This document shows positions 13,237 to 19,382 of a stretch of 19,382 nucleotides of DNA, piece after piece. The notes under the pieces are model-generated. The model saw only the letters and a list, made by a program, of their open reading frames with translations, was not told the DNA's origin and ran no database searches. Source of the stretch: Flavobacterium sp. (lineage in GTDB: Bacteria > Bacteroidota > Bacteroidia > Flavobacteriales > Flavobacteriaceae). The stretch spans positions 1-19,382 of the forward strand of contig JAGORP010000032.1 in assembly GCA_018062725.1 (NCBI GenBank), given 5' to 3'. The translations under genes were made by a program, and so were the position numbers. The number at the start of each line of letters is the position of its first letter. Within the stretch, counting starts at the first letter, position 1.

Positions 13237-13473
13237 TTATTTAATAAATCCGTCTGCTTGTGCTTTTTTAAGAACTGCAGAAATTCCGTTTTTGTTAATC
13301 GTTTTAATTGTAGAAGCAGCTACTCTTAGAGTAATCCATCTGTCTTCTTCAGGAAGGTAAAAACGTTTTTTAACCAAGTTAACAGAGAATTTTCTCTTAG
13401 TCTTGTTCATAGCGTGAGAAACGTTATTTCCTACCATCGCTCTTTTTCCTGTAAGGTCACAAACTCTTGACAT
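13237..13473 (-). CDS. rpmB: 50S ribosomal protein bL28
   Basis: Large-subunit ribosomal protein. The 78 residues show the typical start [20 protein letters not shown], then [11 protein letters not shown] and [18 protein letters not shown], with the C-terminal [10 protein letters not shown]. Cys5 remains, but there is no second CxxC pair, so zinc binding is unlikely. It heads the rpmB-rpmG-DUF4295 operon and has the best promoter match in the window directly upstream (TTG-N20-TTACTTTG), as expected for a highly expressed ribosomal operon. Confidence 0.97.
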   Translation of the reverse strand: MSRVCDLTGKRAMVGNNVSHAMNKTKRKFSVNLVKKRFYLPEEDRWITLRVAASTIKTINKNGISAVLKKAQADGFIK

Positions 13474-13508
13474 TATCTTATCTTTTATCGTTATTCAAAA
13501 TCAGGGTG

Positions 13509-13539
13509 CAAAGTAACAAAAAAGAAAACGATTACGCAA
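13509..13539 (-). promoter_or_regulatory. Bacteroidota-type promoter for the rpmB operon
   Basis: On the minus strand TTG (13539-13537) is followed after 20 nt by TTACTTTG (13516-13509), one mismatch from TAnnTTTG. The spacing suits the -33/-7 architecture, and a leader of roughly 30 nt to the rpmB start is reasonable. Confidence 0.65.
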
Positions 13540-13549
13540 AATATTTTTA

Positions 13550-14797
13550 TTAGTTTTTTAAAATTTCTTTATAAACCAACTCTAATCCTTTGTTAACCGC
13601 TCTATCTATGACTTTTTCACGAGGCTGACCGAAGTTAAATTCTTCGCAAAAAACACCTTTTGGGGTTGCGATGGCAATAAAAACCGTTCCAACCTCTGCC
13701 TCTGAATCTCCTTTTGAGGGTCCAGCGTTGCCAGTTGTAGCAATTGCGTAGTCTGTTTGCATTATTTTTTGTACTTGCAAGGCCATTTCAATAGCAACTT
13801 GCTCACTCACAACAGAATACTTTTTTATTAGCGTTTCCGAAATGTGTAACACGTTACTTTTTACTTCGGTAGCATAGCTTACCACACTTCCTCTAAAATA
13901 ATTGGAAGCACCCGAAACGGAAGTCAACAGCGAAGCAATTTTACCTCCTGTACAACTTTCGGCAGTAGCAATAGTCAGCTTCATTTTTGTCAAAAGTGTC
14001 CCTAAAACAACCTCTAAAGTTTCTTCTTCTTCAAAACCAACCAAACAATCTTCAATTTGTGGTTTTAATTTATTTATTTCATTTTCCAAGCCTTCAATCA
14101 GAAGAGATTCATCATTTCCGCGTGCCGTTAAACGTAAGCGAACACGACCAGGACTTGGCAAATACGCCAACTTGATAAACTCTGGCAAATTATCTTCCCA
14201 CGATTCAATACGCTCTGCTAAAAGACTCTCTCCTACGCCATATGTCAACAAGGTTTTATGAACAATGTAAGGACGTTTGTATTTTTTAACCAAACGAGGA
14301 ATAACTTCGTTTTCTATGAGGTATTTCATTTCAAAAGGCACTCCTGGCAATGAAATAAAAACGGTATTTTCTTTTTCCATCCACATCCCGGGAGCGGTAC
14401 CCACTTGATTGAATAACACTTCCGATTGAGAAGGCACTAGCGCTTGATCTTTATTTAATTGCGTAATGGGGCGTTTAAAATATTGCTCGATAAGCTGCGT
14501 TACATGCGCCAACACTTTTTCATCCATTACCAAAACATCACCCATGTATTCACACAACGTTTTTTTAGTAATATCATCTTTGGTTGGCCCTAAACCACCA
14601 GTTATAAGAACAACTTCGACTGTGTTTTGAAGTTTCGAAAGCGTCTCTAAGATATGTTTTTTATCATCGGAAATCGAAAACATTTCATGAACTCTGATTC
14701 CAATTTTATCCAATGATTTTGCAATAAAACCAGAATTGGTATCTACAATTTGACCAATTAGAATTTCGTCACCTATAGTTACAATAGCTGCTTTCAT
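13550..14797 (-). CDS. cinA: CinA-family protein (nicotinamide-nucleotide amidase with MoaB-like domain)
   Basis: A 415-residue cytoplasmic two-domain protein. The N-terminal MoaB/MogA-like domain has [15 protein letters not shown] (7-21) and [10 protein letters not shown] (66-75), associated in the family with ADP-ribose pyrophosphatase activity. The C-terminal domain has [11 protein letters not shown] (278-288) and [12 protein letters not shown] (353-364), the catalytic parts of the amidase that converts nicotinamide mononucleotide to nicotinate mononucleotide in NAD recycling. Both active sites look intact and the length is standard. The old name, competence/damage-inducible protein, reflects association with recA in some bacteria; recA is not in this window. 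It follows the HPt gene by 45 nt and probably belongs to the same transcript. Confidence 0.95.
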   Translation of the reverse strand: MKAAIVTIGDEILIGQIVDTNSGFIAKSLDKIGIRVHEMFSISDDKKHILETLSKLQNTVEVVLITGGLGPTKDDITKKTLCEYMGDVLVMDEKVLAHVTQLIEQYFKRPITQLNKDQALVPSQSEVLFNQVGTAPGMWMEKENTVFISLPGVPFEMKYLIENEVIPRLVKKYKRPYIVHKTLLTYGVGESLLAERIESWEDNLPEFIKLAYLPSPGRVRLRLTARGNDESLLIEGLENEINKLKPQIEDCLVGFEEEETLEVVLGTLLTKMKLTIATAESCTGGKIASLLTSVSGASNYFRGSVVSYATEVKSNVLHISETLIKKYSVVSEQVAIEMALQVQKIMQTDYAIATTGNAGPSKGDSEAEVGTVFIAIATPKGVFCEEFNFGQPREKVIDRAVNKGLELVYKEILKN

Positions 14798-14842
14798 TTG
14801 TTTATTTAAATAGATAATTACTTGCTAAAAACTAGAAAAAAA

Positions 14843-15190
14843 TTACAAAACACTAAAGTCTTTTTTCACCTCTTCGAGTGCTGCTTCAATTCTAGCTTCT
14901 AAGCTTTTATAGACTTCTTTGATTTCTTTTTTCTTCCCTTGATCGCGGGTCCATTGTTCAATTTGAAGAATTTCCTCTTTAGCGGCATCCATACCTAACA
15001 AATCCAAAGTTGGTTTCGTTTTATGAGCATAACTATAGGCCTGAGCATAATCTTTTGTTTTTATGCCCGCCTTCATATGTTTGATATCCTCAGGTACTTC
15101 TTCTACAAAAAGAGTTATAATTTGACGAACGAAATCAGCATCGTCATCAGAGATTGCATATACTTTTGCTAAATTATAATGTATGGCCAT
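14843..15190 (-). CDS. HPt domain phosphotransfer protein
   Basis: A 115-residue single-domain histidine phosphotransfer protein of the phosphorelay type: it would take a phosphoryl group from one response-regulator receiver domain and pass it to another. The helical chain contains AYSYAHKTKPTLDLLGM (51-67) with His56 as the expected phosphorylated residue, matching the HPt pattern H-K-x-K-x-xx-xx-LG. Preceding LFVEEVPEDIKHMKAGI is also typical. No histidine kinase or receiver gene is nearby, so partners are elsewhere. Its ATG directly abuts the stop of the FAH-family gene (TAAATG), so translation is probably coupled to that gene. Confidence 0.87.
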   Translation of the reverse strand: MAIHYNLAKVYAISDDDADFVRQIITLFVEEVPEDIKHMKAGIKTKDYAQAYSYAHKTKPTLDLLGMDAAKEEILQIEQWTRDQGKKKEIKEVYKSLEARIEAALEEVKKDFSVL

Positions 15191-15802
15191 TTATTTTATT
15201 TGAATCTTAAACATTAGTTTGTTTTCTAAAAATCCTTCTAACACATCGTTAGGATTAACTTTTGCAACACCCGATGGTGTCCCTGTAAAAATAACATCCC
15301 CTTTTTTTAATGTAAAATACTGAGAGACAACAGATATGATTTCATCTACTTTCCAAAGCATTTGACTTGTATTTCCGGACTGAACAACTTGCTTATTGTT
15401 CCTTAACTCAAAGTTAATATTTTCTATCGAATCGAATTCTTTTATCGATAAAAAGTCACTTATTACCGCTGAACCGTCAAAAGCCTTTGCTTTTTCCCAC
15501 GGCAAGCCCTTTTCTTTCAACTTGGATTGTAAATCTCGTGCCGTAAAATCGATTCCCAAACCAATTTCATCATAATACTTATGCGCAAATTTGGTATAAA
15601 TATATTTACCTACTTTATTGATTTTAACTAAAACTTCCACTTCATGATGTACATCATCTGAAAATTCAGGAATCACAAAAGGATGTTGCTTTAATAAAAT
15701 AGATGAATCTGGTTTCAAAAAGATAACCGGTTCCTCTGGGCGTTCGTTATTTAGTTCTGAAATATGGTCGGCATAATTGCGACCGATGCAGATTATTTTC
15801 AT
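15191..15802 (-). CDS. Fumarylacetoacetate hydrolase family protein (acylpyruvase-like)
   Basis: A 203-residue protein of the FAH superfamily, closest in size and motifs to FAHD1-type acylpyruvate hydrolases or oxaloacetate decarboxylases. The start at 15802 (MKIICIGRNYADH) is chosen because it gives the canonical N-terminus; a longer frame to 15853 runs through repeat-like spacer DNA and adds unrelated residues. Metal-binding acids are visible in HHEVE (Glu54, Glu56) and GIDFTARDLQ (Asp85), with PWEKAKAFDGSA and FTGTPSGV completing the site. The exact substrate is not clear from sequence. The HPt gene begins immediately after its stop, which links the two in expression but not obviously in function. 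Confidence 0.9.
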   Translation of the reverse strand: MKIICIGRNYADHISELNNERPEEPVIFLKPDSSILLKQHPFVIPEFSDDVHHEVEVLVKINKVGKYIYTKFAHKYYDEIGLGIDFTARDLQSKLKEKGLPWEKAKAFDGSAVISDFLSIKEFDSIENINFELRNNKQVVQSGNTSQMLWKVDEIISVVSQYFTLKKGDVIFTGTPSGVAKVNPNDVLEGFLENKLMFKIQIK

Positions 15803-15810
15803 TATTTGAT

Positions 15811-15838
15811 GTTTGATGATGGGTGTTCGATGATGGGT
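15811..15838. repeat. Two tandem 14-bp repeats in the exonuclease-FAH spacer
   Basis: gtttgatgatgggt (15811-15824) is followed directly by gttcgatgatgggt (15825-15838), with 13 of 14 bases the same. They lie in the 58-nt gap before the FAH start and are translated only in the rejected N-terminal extension. Confidence 0.75.
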
Positions 15839-15860
15839 AAAAACATCCATCACCTAACCT

Positions 15861-16634
15861 CTAACCTTTTGTATTTAACTTTCTTAATTTAATGCCGGTA
15901 AGCACTTTTTTGGTATATAATGGGAAATCAGCGTTTTGAATCCAACCGAAATAGCCTGGTTCTTTATCTAAGACCTCATCCACTAAAGCTCCTTTATGTT
16001 TTCCGAAAGTGAATATTTCTTGTCCTTCGGCATTCAAAGCGATAAATCCAGCAAAATCAACTGATTTTTTACGAGTGGTAAATTCTGAAAGTGATTTCAT
16101 ATCGTTTTCCAATTCTGGATAACGGTCCAATTGCGCTTTTAGAATTTCATAGGTTGCTTCGGTATCGGCTTCGGCACTGTGTGCATTTTCAAGACTTTGC
16201 CCACAATAAAACTTGTAAGCCGCGCTTAACGTACGTTCTTCCATTTTATGAAAGATGGTTTGCACATCTACCGAGACACGGTTTTTCATATCGAAATCAA
16301 CCTCCGCACGTAACAATTCTTCAGCCAACAACGGAATATCGAATCGATCTGAATTAAATCCTGCCAAATCTGAATCTTTAATCATGGCATGAATTTGAGA
16401 TGCTAATTCTTTAAAAGTTGGCTCATTGGCTACTTTTTCATTACTGATTCCATGAATTGCCGTCGCACTTGGCGGAATTGGAATGGTAGGATTTACCAAC
16501 CACGTTTTACTTTCTTTGTTTCCGTTAGGGTATATTTTAACCACAGCAATTTCTACAATTCGGTCACGCGCTACATCTATTCCAGTGGTTTCAAGGTCGA
16601 AAAAGCAAATTGGTCGGTTTAGTTTTAATTCCAT
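15861..16634 (-). CDS. DnaQ-type 3'-5' exonuclease with ExoX-like C-terminal domain
   Basis: A 257-residue DEDDh exonuclease that removes nucleotides from DNA (or RNA) 3' ends using two metal ions. ExoI is FFDLETTGID (Asp13, Glu15), ExoII is GFNSDRFDIPLL (Asp99), and ExoIII is HSAEADTEAT (His152, Asp157), so the four acids and the general-base His are all present. ATAIHGIS (58-64) is also typical of the DnaQ group. Beyond the nuclease domain (1-180), FGKHKG and GYFGWIQNADFP (209-239) match the small C-terminal module found in ExoX-like proteins. It could act as a proofreading subunit or a stand-alone repair nuclease; no polymerase gene is nearby. Confidence 0.92.
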   Translation of the reverse strand: MELKLNRPICFFDLETTGIDVARDRIVEIAVVKIYPNGNKESKTWLVNPTIPIPPSATAIHGISNEKVANEPTFKELASQIHAMIKDSDLAGFNSDRFDIPLLAEELLRAEVDFDMKNRVSVDVQTIFHKMEERTLSAAYKFYCGQSLENAHSAEADTEATYEILKAQLDRYPELENDMKSLSEFTTRKKSVDFAGFIALNAEGQEIFTFGKHKGALVDEVLDKEPGYFGWIQNADFPLYTKKVLTGIKLRKLNTKG

Positions 16635-16651
16635 TATGTTAATTTGAACTG

Positions 16652-16659
16652 CAAAAATA
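16652..16659 (-). promoter_or_regulatory. Candidate -7 box TATTTTTG for the exonuclease gene
   Basis: An exact TAnnTTTG match on the minus strand, 17 nt before the start codon at 16634. No TTG is found at the matching -33 position; that region is occupied by the palindrome at 16668-16735. Confidence 0.35.
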
Positions 16660-16667
16660 AAAAAAGA

Positions 16668-16735
16668 AAACCATATAAGTCATATAAGTCCAAATAAGTA
16701 AAACCTTAAATGCGCTTACATGTCTTATATGGTTT
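16668..16735. repeat. Imperfect 21-bp inverted repeat in the E2-exonuclease spacer
   Basis: AAACCATATAAG (16668-16679) and CTTATATGGTTT (16724-16735) are perfect complements. Pairing continues inward to 16688 and 16715, with 19 of 21 positions matched and a 26-nt loop. The left arm itself repeats CATATAAGT. It could fold after the E2 stop on the minus strand, but no T-run follows, so it is not a classical terminator. Confidence 0.75.
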
Positions 16736-16753
16736 AAATATAAGTTTTAGCTA

Positions 16754-18052
16754 TTAAAAATCTCTATTTACATCAAAAGCTTCCAAATAATCGGCTACTC
16801 TTTTCACGAAGCTTCCCCCTAATGCACCATCTACCACTCTGTGATCGTACGAGTGCGATAAGAACATTTTTTGACGGATTCCGATAAAATCACCTTCCGG
16901 AGTTTCAATAACGGCTGGTACTTTTCTAATTGCACCTAACGCTAAGATTCCCACTTGTGGTTGATTGATAATTGGTGTTCCAAAAACAGAACCAAAAGTT
17001 CCCACATTCGTTACCGTATAAGTACCTCCTTGCGTATCGTCTGGTTTTAATTTACCTGCTTTGGCACGGTTTCCTAAATCATTAACTGCTTTTGCCATTC
17101 CAACCAAATTCAATTGGTCAGCATTTTTAATTACCGGAACGATTAAGTTTCCGTTTGGTAAAGCTGCCGCCATACCCAAGTTGATGTTCTTACGTTTGAT
17201 GATAAATTCACCATCCACCGAAATATTCATGCCTGGGAAATCTTTCAATGCTTTGGCAACTGCTTCCATCATGATTGGGGTAAACGTTAGTTTTTCACCT
17301 TCACGTTTTTCAAAAGCTGCTTTCACTTTGTCTCTCCATTTTACGATGTTCGTCACATCCACCTCAATGAAGGACTGCACGTGAGCCGAAGTTTGCACCG
17401 AAGCCACCATGTAACCAGAAATCAGCTTACGCATTCTGTCCATTTCCACGATTTCGTCTCCACCGTTCACCGATACAGGAACTGCAGGCGAAGCTGTTTG
17501 AACTGGAGCCACTGCTTTTGGAGTTGCTGCCACTGGAGCCACAGCAGGTTGATTCCCTCTATTTTTAATATAATTTAATAAGTCTTCTTTATTTACACGA
17601 CCATCTTTACCAGAACCTTGGATTGATTCTAATTCAGCCAATGAAATTCCTTCTTCTTTCGCTATATTTTTAACTAATGGGGAAAAGAATTTGTCTGAAT
17701 CAGCGAAATTAGCAGGCGCTACCGCTTCTTTTGCTGCTTCAAGTGTTTTCGTTATTTCTGCCACTGGAACTGAAACTGTTTCTGCCTTAGGAGTCGCTTC
17801 CACAGCACCACCTTCTGTTTCAATAATAGCAATCGTTTGACCTACTTGCACCACATCATCAGTATTGAAAAGAATTTCAACAAGTGTTCCAGCTACTTCA
17901 GAAGGCACTTCACTGTCTACTTTATCGGTAGCAATTTCAAGTACTGCTTCGTCCATTTCAATTTTATCTCCAACCTGTTTTAACCAGTTGGTAACTGTTG
18001 CTTCTGCAACACTTTCACCCATTTTGGGTAATTTCAATTCAAACTTTGCCAT
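16754..18052 (-). CDS. 2-oxoacid dehydrogenase E2 (dihydrolipoamide acyltransferase)
   Basis: A 432-residue E2 core subunit that carries the acyl group on lipoate and transfers it to CoA. Order: one lipoyl domain (1-80) with lipoylated Lys44 in ATDKVDSEVPS; a Pro/Ala-rich linker; a peripheral-subunit-binding domain (about 121-163, FSPLVKNIAKEEGI and GSGKDGRVNKEDLL); a second Ala/Pro/Val linker (168-196); and the catalytic domain to the end, with YDHRVVDGALGGSF (His404, Asp408) as the active site. One lipoyl domain and overall form suggest a branched-chain or 2-oxoglutarate type; the specificity cannot be fixed without E1. No E1 or E3 gene is adjacent. Confidence 0.93.
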   Translation of the reverse strand: MAKFELKLPKMGESVAEATVTNWLKQVGDKIEMDEAVLEIATDKVDSEVPSEVAGTLVEILFNTDDVVQVGQTIAIIETEGGAVEATPKAETVSVPVAEITKTLEAAKEAVAPANFADSDKFFSPLVKNIAKEEGISLAELESIQGSGKDGRVNKEDLLNYIKNRGNQPAVAPVAATPKAVAPVQTASPAVPVSVNGGDEIVEMDRMRKLISGYMVASVQTSAHVQSFIEVDVTNIVKWRDKVKAAFEKREGEKLTFTPIMMEAVAKALKDFPGMNISVDGEFIIKRKNINLGMAAALPNGNLIVPVIKNADQLNLVGMAKAVNDLGNRAKAGKLKPDDTQGGTYTVTNVGTFGSVFGTPIINQPQVGILALGAIRKVPAVIETPEGDFIGIRQKMFLSHSYDHRVVDGALGGSFVKRVADYLEAFDVNRDF

Positions 18053-18089
18053 ATCTTTAAACTATAGTTGTGTTTACTTAATTGGTTTG

Positions 18090-18097
18090 CAAAATTA
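18090..18097 (-). promoter_or_regulatory. Candidate -7 box TAATTTTG for the E2 gene
   Basis: An exact TAnnTTTG match on the minus strand, 37 nt before the start codon at 18052. Candidate TTG elements lie 15 and 24 nt upstream, neither at the ideal spacing, so confidence is moderate. Confidence 0.4.
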
Positions 18098-18124
18098 ACA
18101 ATTTTTCATTCGCAATGTCACCAA

Positions 18125-19267
18125 TCAGCTATTTTTTGTTAAATTAATTACTTGTCCGATGTCGTTTGCATGATTACTTCCAATTAAAAACCCAGATTCA
18201 GGAATATAATTCTTGAAAGTCAAATTGTTAGCTTTATTTTTTTCCATAAAAGCAATGATATCTTTGAAGCTAAAAGTGTGTATATCAAATAAAATTTCTA
18301 TATTTTTTTTGGAATCATTTTTAAAATCATTGAAATTCGCTACTATTTTGTCTACTTTCAAATTGTATGGAGTATCCTTTTTTTTAGAAAACAGAATTGT
18401 TATATCTATATTTCTACTTTTATTTTGTTGTTGGTTTTTCTTAAATAAGAGAAACGCAAACGCACCCATTCGCATCAACATATCAAAAAAGAAAGAACCT
18501 CCAAAATGCTTTTTATAAAAAAACATCATGGCTTCGCGAAAACGTTTCATATAAGTTCCGTCACGCACTGTACTTTCCCCTTTATAATGTATTACTGAGG
18601 TTTCATGAAAGTAATAATTTGATTTACCCTTTTTTAAAACCATATAAGACAAATCAATATCATCGGAATACATGAAACAATTTTCGTCAAATCCTCCCAC
18701 TTCAAGGTACAAATCGCGTTTCATCACCATAAAAGCACCTACAAGAATATCAGCTTTACCTGTCTCATTTTCATTTAAATGCTGCGCATAATATTGATTG
18801 AAAAAGTTAGATTTTGGAAAGATCTTATATAAACTAAAAATTTTGGTAAAAGCAACCCAAGGCGTTGGAACACCTCGTTTGCATTCGGGAAGAAAATTTC
18901 CAGTACCATCGATGAGCTTACAACCTATTATTCCTACACTTGAAGAGATTACTTCGTACCTCGCAATGACTTTACTAAAAGCATCTTCGGCAACCACAGT
19001 ATCTGGATTGAGAATGCAAATATATTCACCTTTGGCTTCTGCAACACCTATATTATTCCCTTTTGGAAAACCTGAATTTTCTTTGTTTTCGATGAGTTTG
19101 ACATTTGGAAAACGCTGTTTCATCATCGCGCAACTATCATCAGAAGAATTATTATCGACCACAATAATTTCTCCATCAATGCCTTCTAATGCTTTTTGAA
19201 CACTTAAAACACATTGCTCGAGGAAATAGCGGACGTTATAGTTGAGGATGATAACAGATAATTGCAT
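18125..19267 (-). CDS. Family 2 glycosyltransferase, membrane-anchored, with C-terminal extension
   Basis: A 380-residue glycosyltransferase of family GT2 that would transfer a sugar from a nucleotide-sugar to a cell-surface polysaccharide or lipid at the cytoplasmic face of the membrane. The GT-A domain (1-240) has LSVIILNYN (3-11), IIVVDNNSSDDS (34-45), ENSGFPKGNNIG (63-74), the metal-site equivalent LNPDT (86-90) and YSDDIDLSYMVLKKG (200-214) with the catalytic acid. A hydrophobic stretch at about 254-276 probably anchors it. An extra C-terminal domain (about 285-380) has no motif I recognise. A copy of a dispersed repeat encodes residues 100-108 (VIARYEVIS). The start is the family-typical position; a near-perfect promoter sits only 4 nt upstream. 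Confidence 0.9.
   Translation of the reverse strand: MQLSVIILNYNVRYFLEQCVLSVQKALEGIDGEIIVVDNNSSDDSCAMMKQRFPNVKLIENKENSGFPKGNNIGVAEAKGEYICILNPDTVVAEDAFSKVIARYEVISSSVGIIGCKLIDGTGNFLPECKRGVPTPWVAFTKIFSLYKIFPKSNFFNQYYAQHLNENETGKADILVGAFMVMKRDLYLEVGGFDENCFMYSDDIDLSYMVLKKGKSNYYFHETSVIHYKGESTVRDGTYMKRFREAMMFFYKKHFGGSFFFDMLMRMGAFAFLLFKKNQQQNKSRNIDITILFSKKKDTPYNLKVDKIVANFNDFKNDSKKNIEILFDIHTFSFKDIIAFMEKNKANNLTFKNYIPESGFLIGSNHANDIGQVINLTKNS
18946..18970 (-). repeat. Dispersed REP-like repeat inside the glycosyltransferase gene
   Basis: The wider segment 18941-18970 matches 19331-19360 at 27 of 30 bases, with the same orientation. It shares the GTCATTGCGAG end with the long copy at 12649-12703. It is in frame and encodes VIARYEVIS on the coding strand. 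Confidence 0.75.
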
Positions 19268-19271
19268 TTTT

Positions 19272-19302
19272 CAAAGATATATTTTAAGTGGTAAAGTTGC
19301 AA
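19272..19302 (-). promoter_or_regulatory. Bacteroidota-type promoter abutting the glycosyltransferase start
   Basis: On the minus strand TTG (19302-19300) and TATCTTTG (19279-19272) are separated by 20 nt, an exact match to TTG/TAnnTTTG spacing. Only 4 nt separate the -7 box from the ATG at 19267, so transcription would start at or within the first codon. Confidence 0.5.
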
Positions 19303-19323
19303 AGGTTCAAAGTGACAAAGTTT
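19292..19323. repeat. Four degenerate 8-nt tandem units (caaagttn)
   Basis: taaagttg, caaaggtt, caaagtga and caaagttt follow one another at 19292-19323. The spacer from 19268 to the window end holds these, the candidate promoter and a REP-like repeat, and no gene. Confidence 0.6.
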
Positions 19324-19335
19324 ATAACCTTGAAA

Positions 19336-19360
19336 AGATTGCTTCGTTCCTCGCAATGAC
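19336..19360 (-). repeat. Dispersed REP-like repeat, intergenic copy
   Basis: The minus strand reads GTCATTGCGAGG-aac-GAAGCAATCT. It is the short form of the family at 18946-18970 and 12649-12703. The ends ATTGC and GCAAT are complementary and can form a small stem. Confidence 0.8.
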
Positions 19361-19382
19361 CTACTTTTGCAAAAAATTACTC

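Noticed and set aside
15803..15853. Longer N-terminus for the FAH-family protein
   Set aside because: The extra residues come from repeat-like spacer DNA, while MKIICIGRNY is the typical family start.
16091..17578. Several plus-strand open frames opposite the exonuclease and E2 genes
   Set aside because: They are mirror frames of strongly supported genes, rich in Ser, His and Arg, without motifs.

Overview
The window is AT-rich and tightly packed. It looks like chromosome from a member of the Bacteroidota, most likely Flavobacterium or a close relative. Four things point there: Bacteroidota-only families (DUF4295, the BT_3928-type DoxX protein, DUF1599 next to folP and tpiA); starts preceded by A-rich leaders instead of Shine-Dalgarno sequences; several upstream boxes matching the Bacteroidota -7 consensus TAnnTTTG; and TAATG stop/start overlaps. 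No tRNA, rRNA, CRISPR array, transposase or phage gene was seen.

Layout. (1) 1-1109, plus strand: the 3' end of an MsbA-type ABC exporter and a hotdog thioesterase, running tail to tail into folP (minus). (2) 1931-4960, plus strand: a tandemly duplicated DUF1599 protein, a DoxX/thioredoxin membrane fusion, a TlpA-like thioredoxin and tpiA, closed by a bidirectional terminator. (3) 5031-11379: a self-contained accessory locus. An ECF sigma factor and a membrane-anchored RskA-like anti-sigma factor (plus strand) face away from a minus-strand series: a secreted protein resembling the N-terminal half of DUF4331, a lipoprotein resembling its C-terminal half, a terminator, a TPR lipoprotein behind a tandem-repeat leader, and a TonB-dependent receptor with a His-rich plug. 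An AACC-N16-CGTATA promoter of ECF type precedes the DUF4331 pair, so the sigma factor probably drives this cell-surface system. Its substrate is unknown. (4) 11416-13473, minus strand: a 52-residue membrane protein, ftsY, a 167-nt foldable element, and the ribosomal operon rpmB-rpmG-DUF4295. (5) 13550-16634, minus strand: cinA, an orphan HPt protein, an FAH-family hydrolase and a DnaQ-type exonuclease. (6) 16754-19267, minus strand: a 2-oxoacid dehydrogenase E2 and a membrane-anchored family 2 glycosyltransferase.

Most of the window is housekeeping. The least understood parts are the sigma/anti-sigma/DUF4331/TPR/TonB locus, the nested-stem element at 12594-12760, and a dispersed GTCATTGCGAG...GCAATC repeat. 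That repeat occurs three times, once inside the glycosyltransferase coding sequence.
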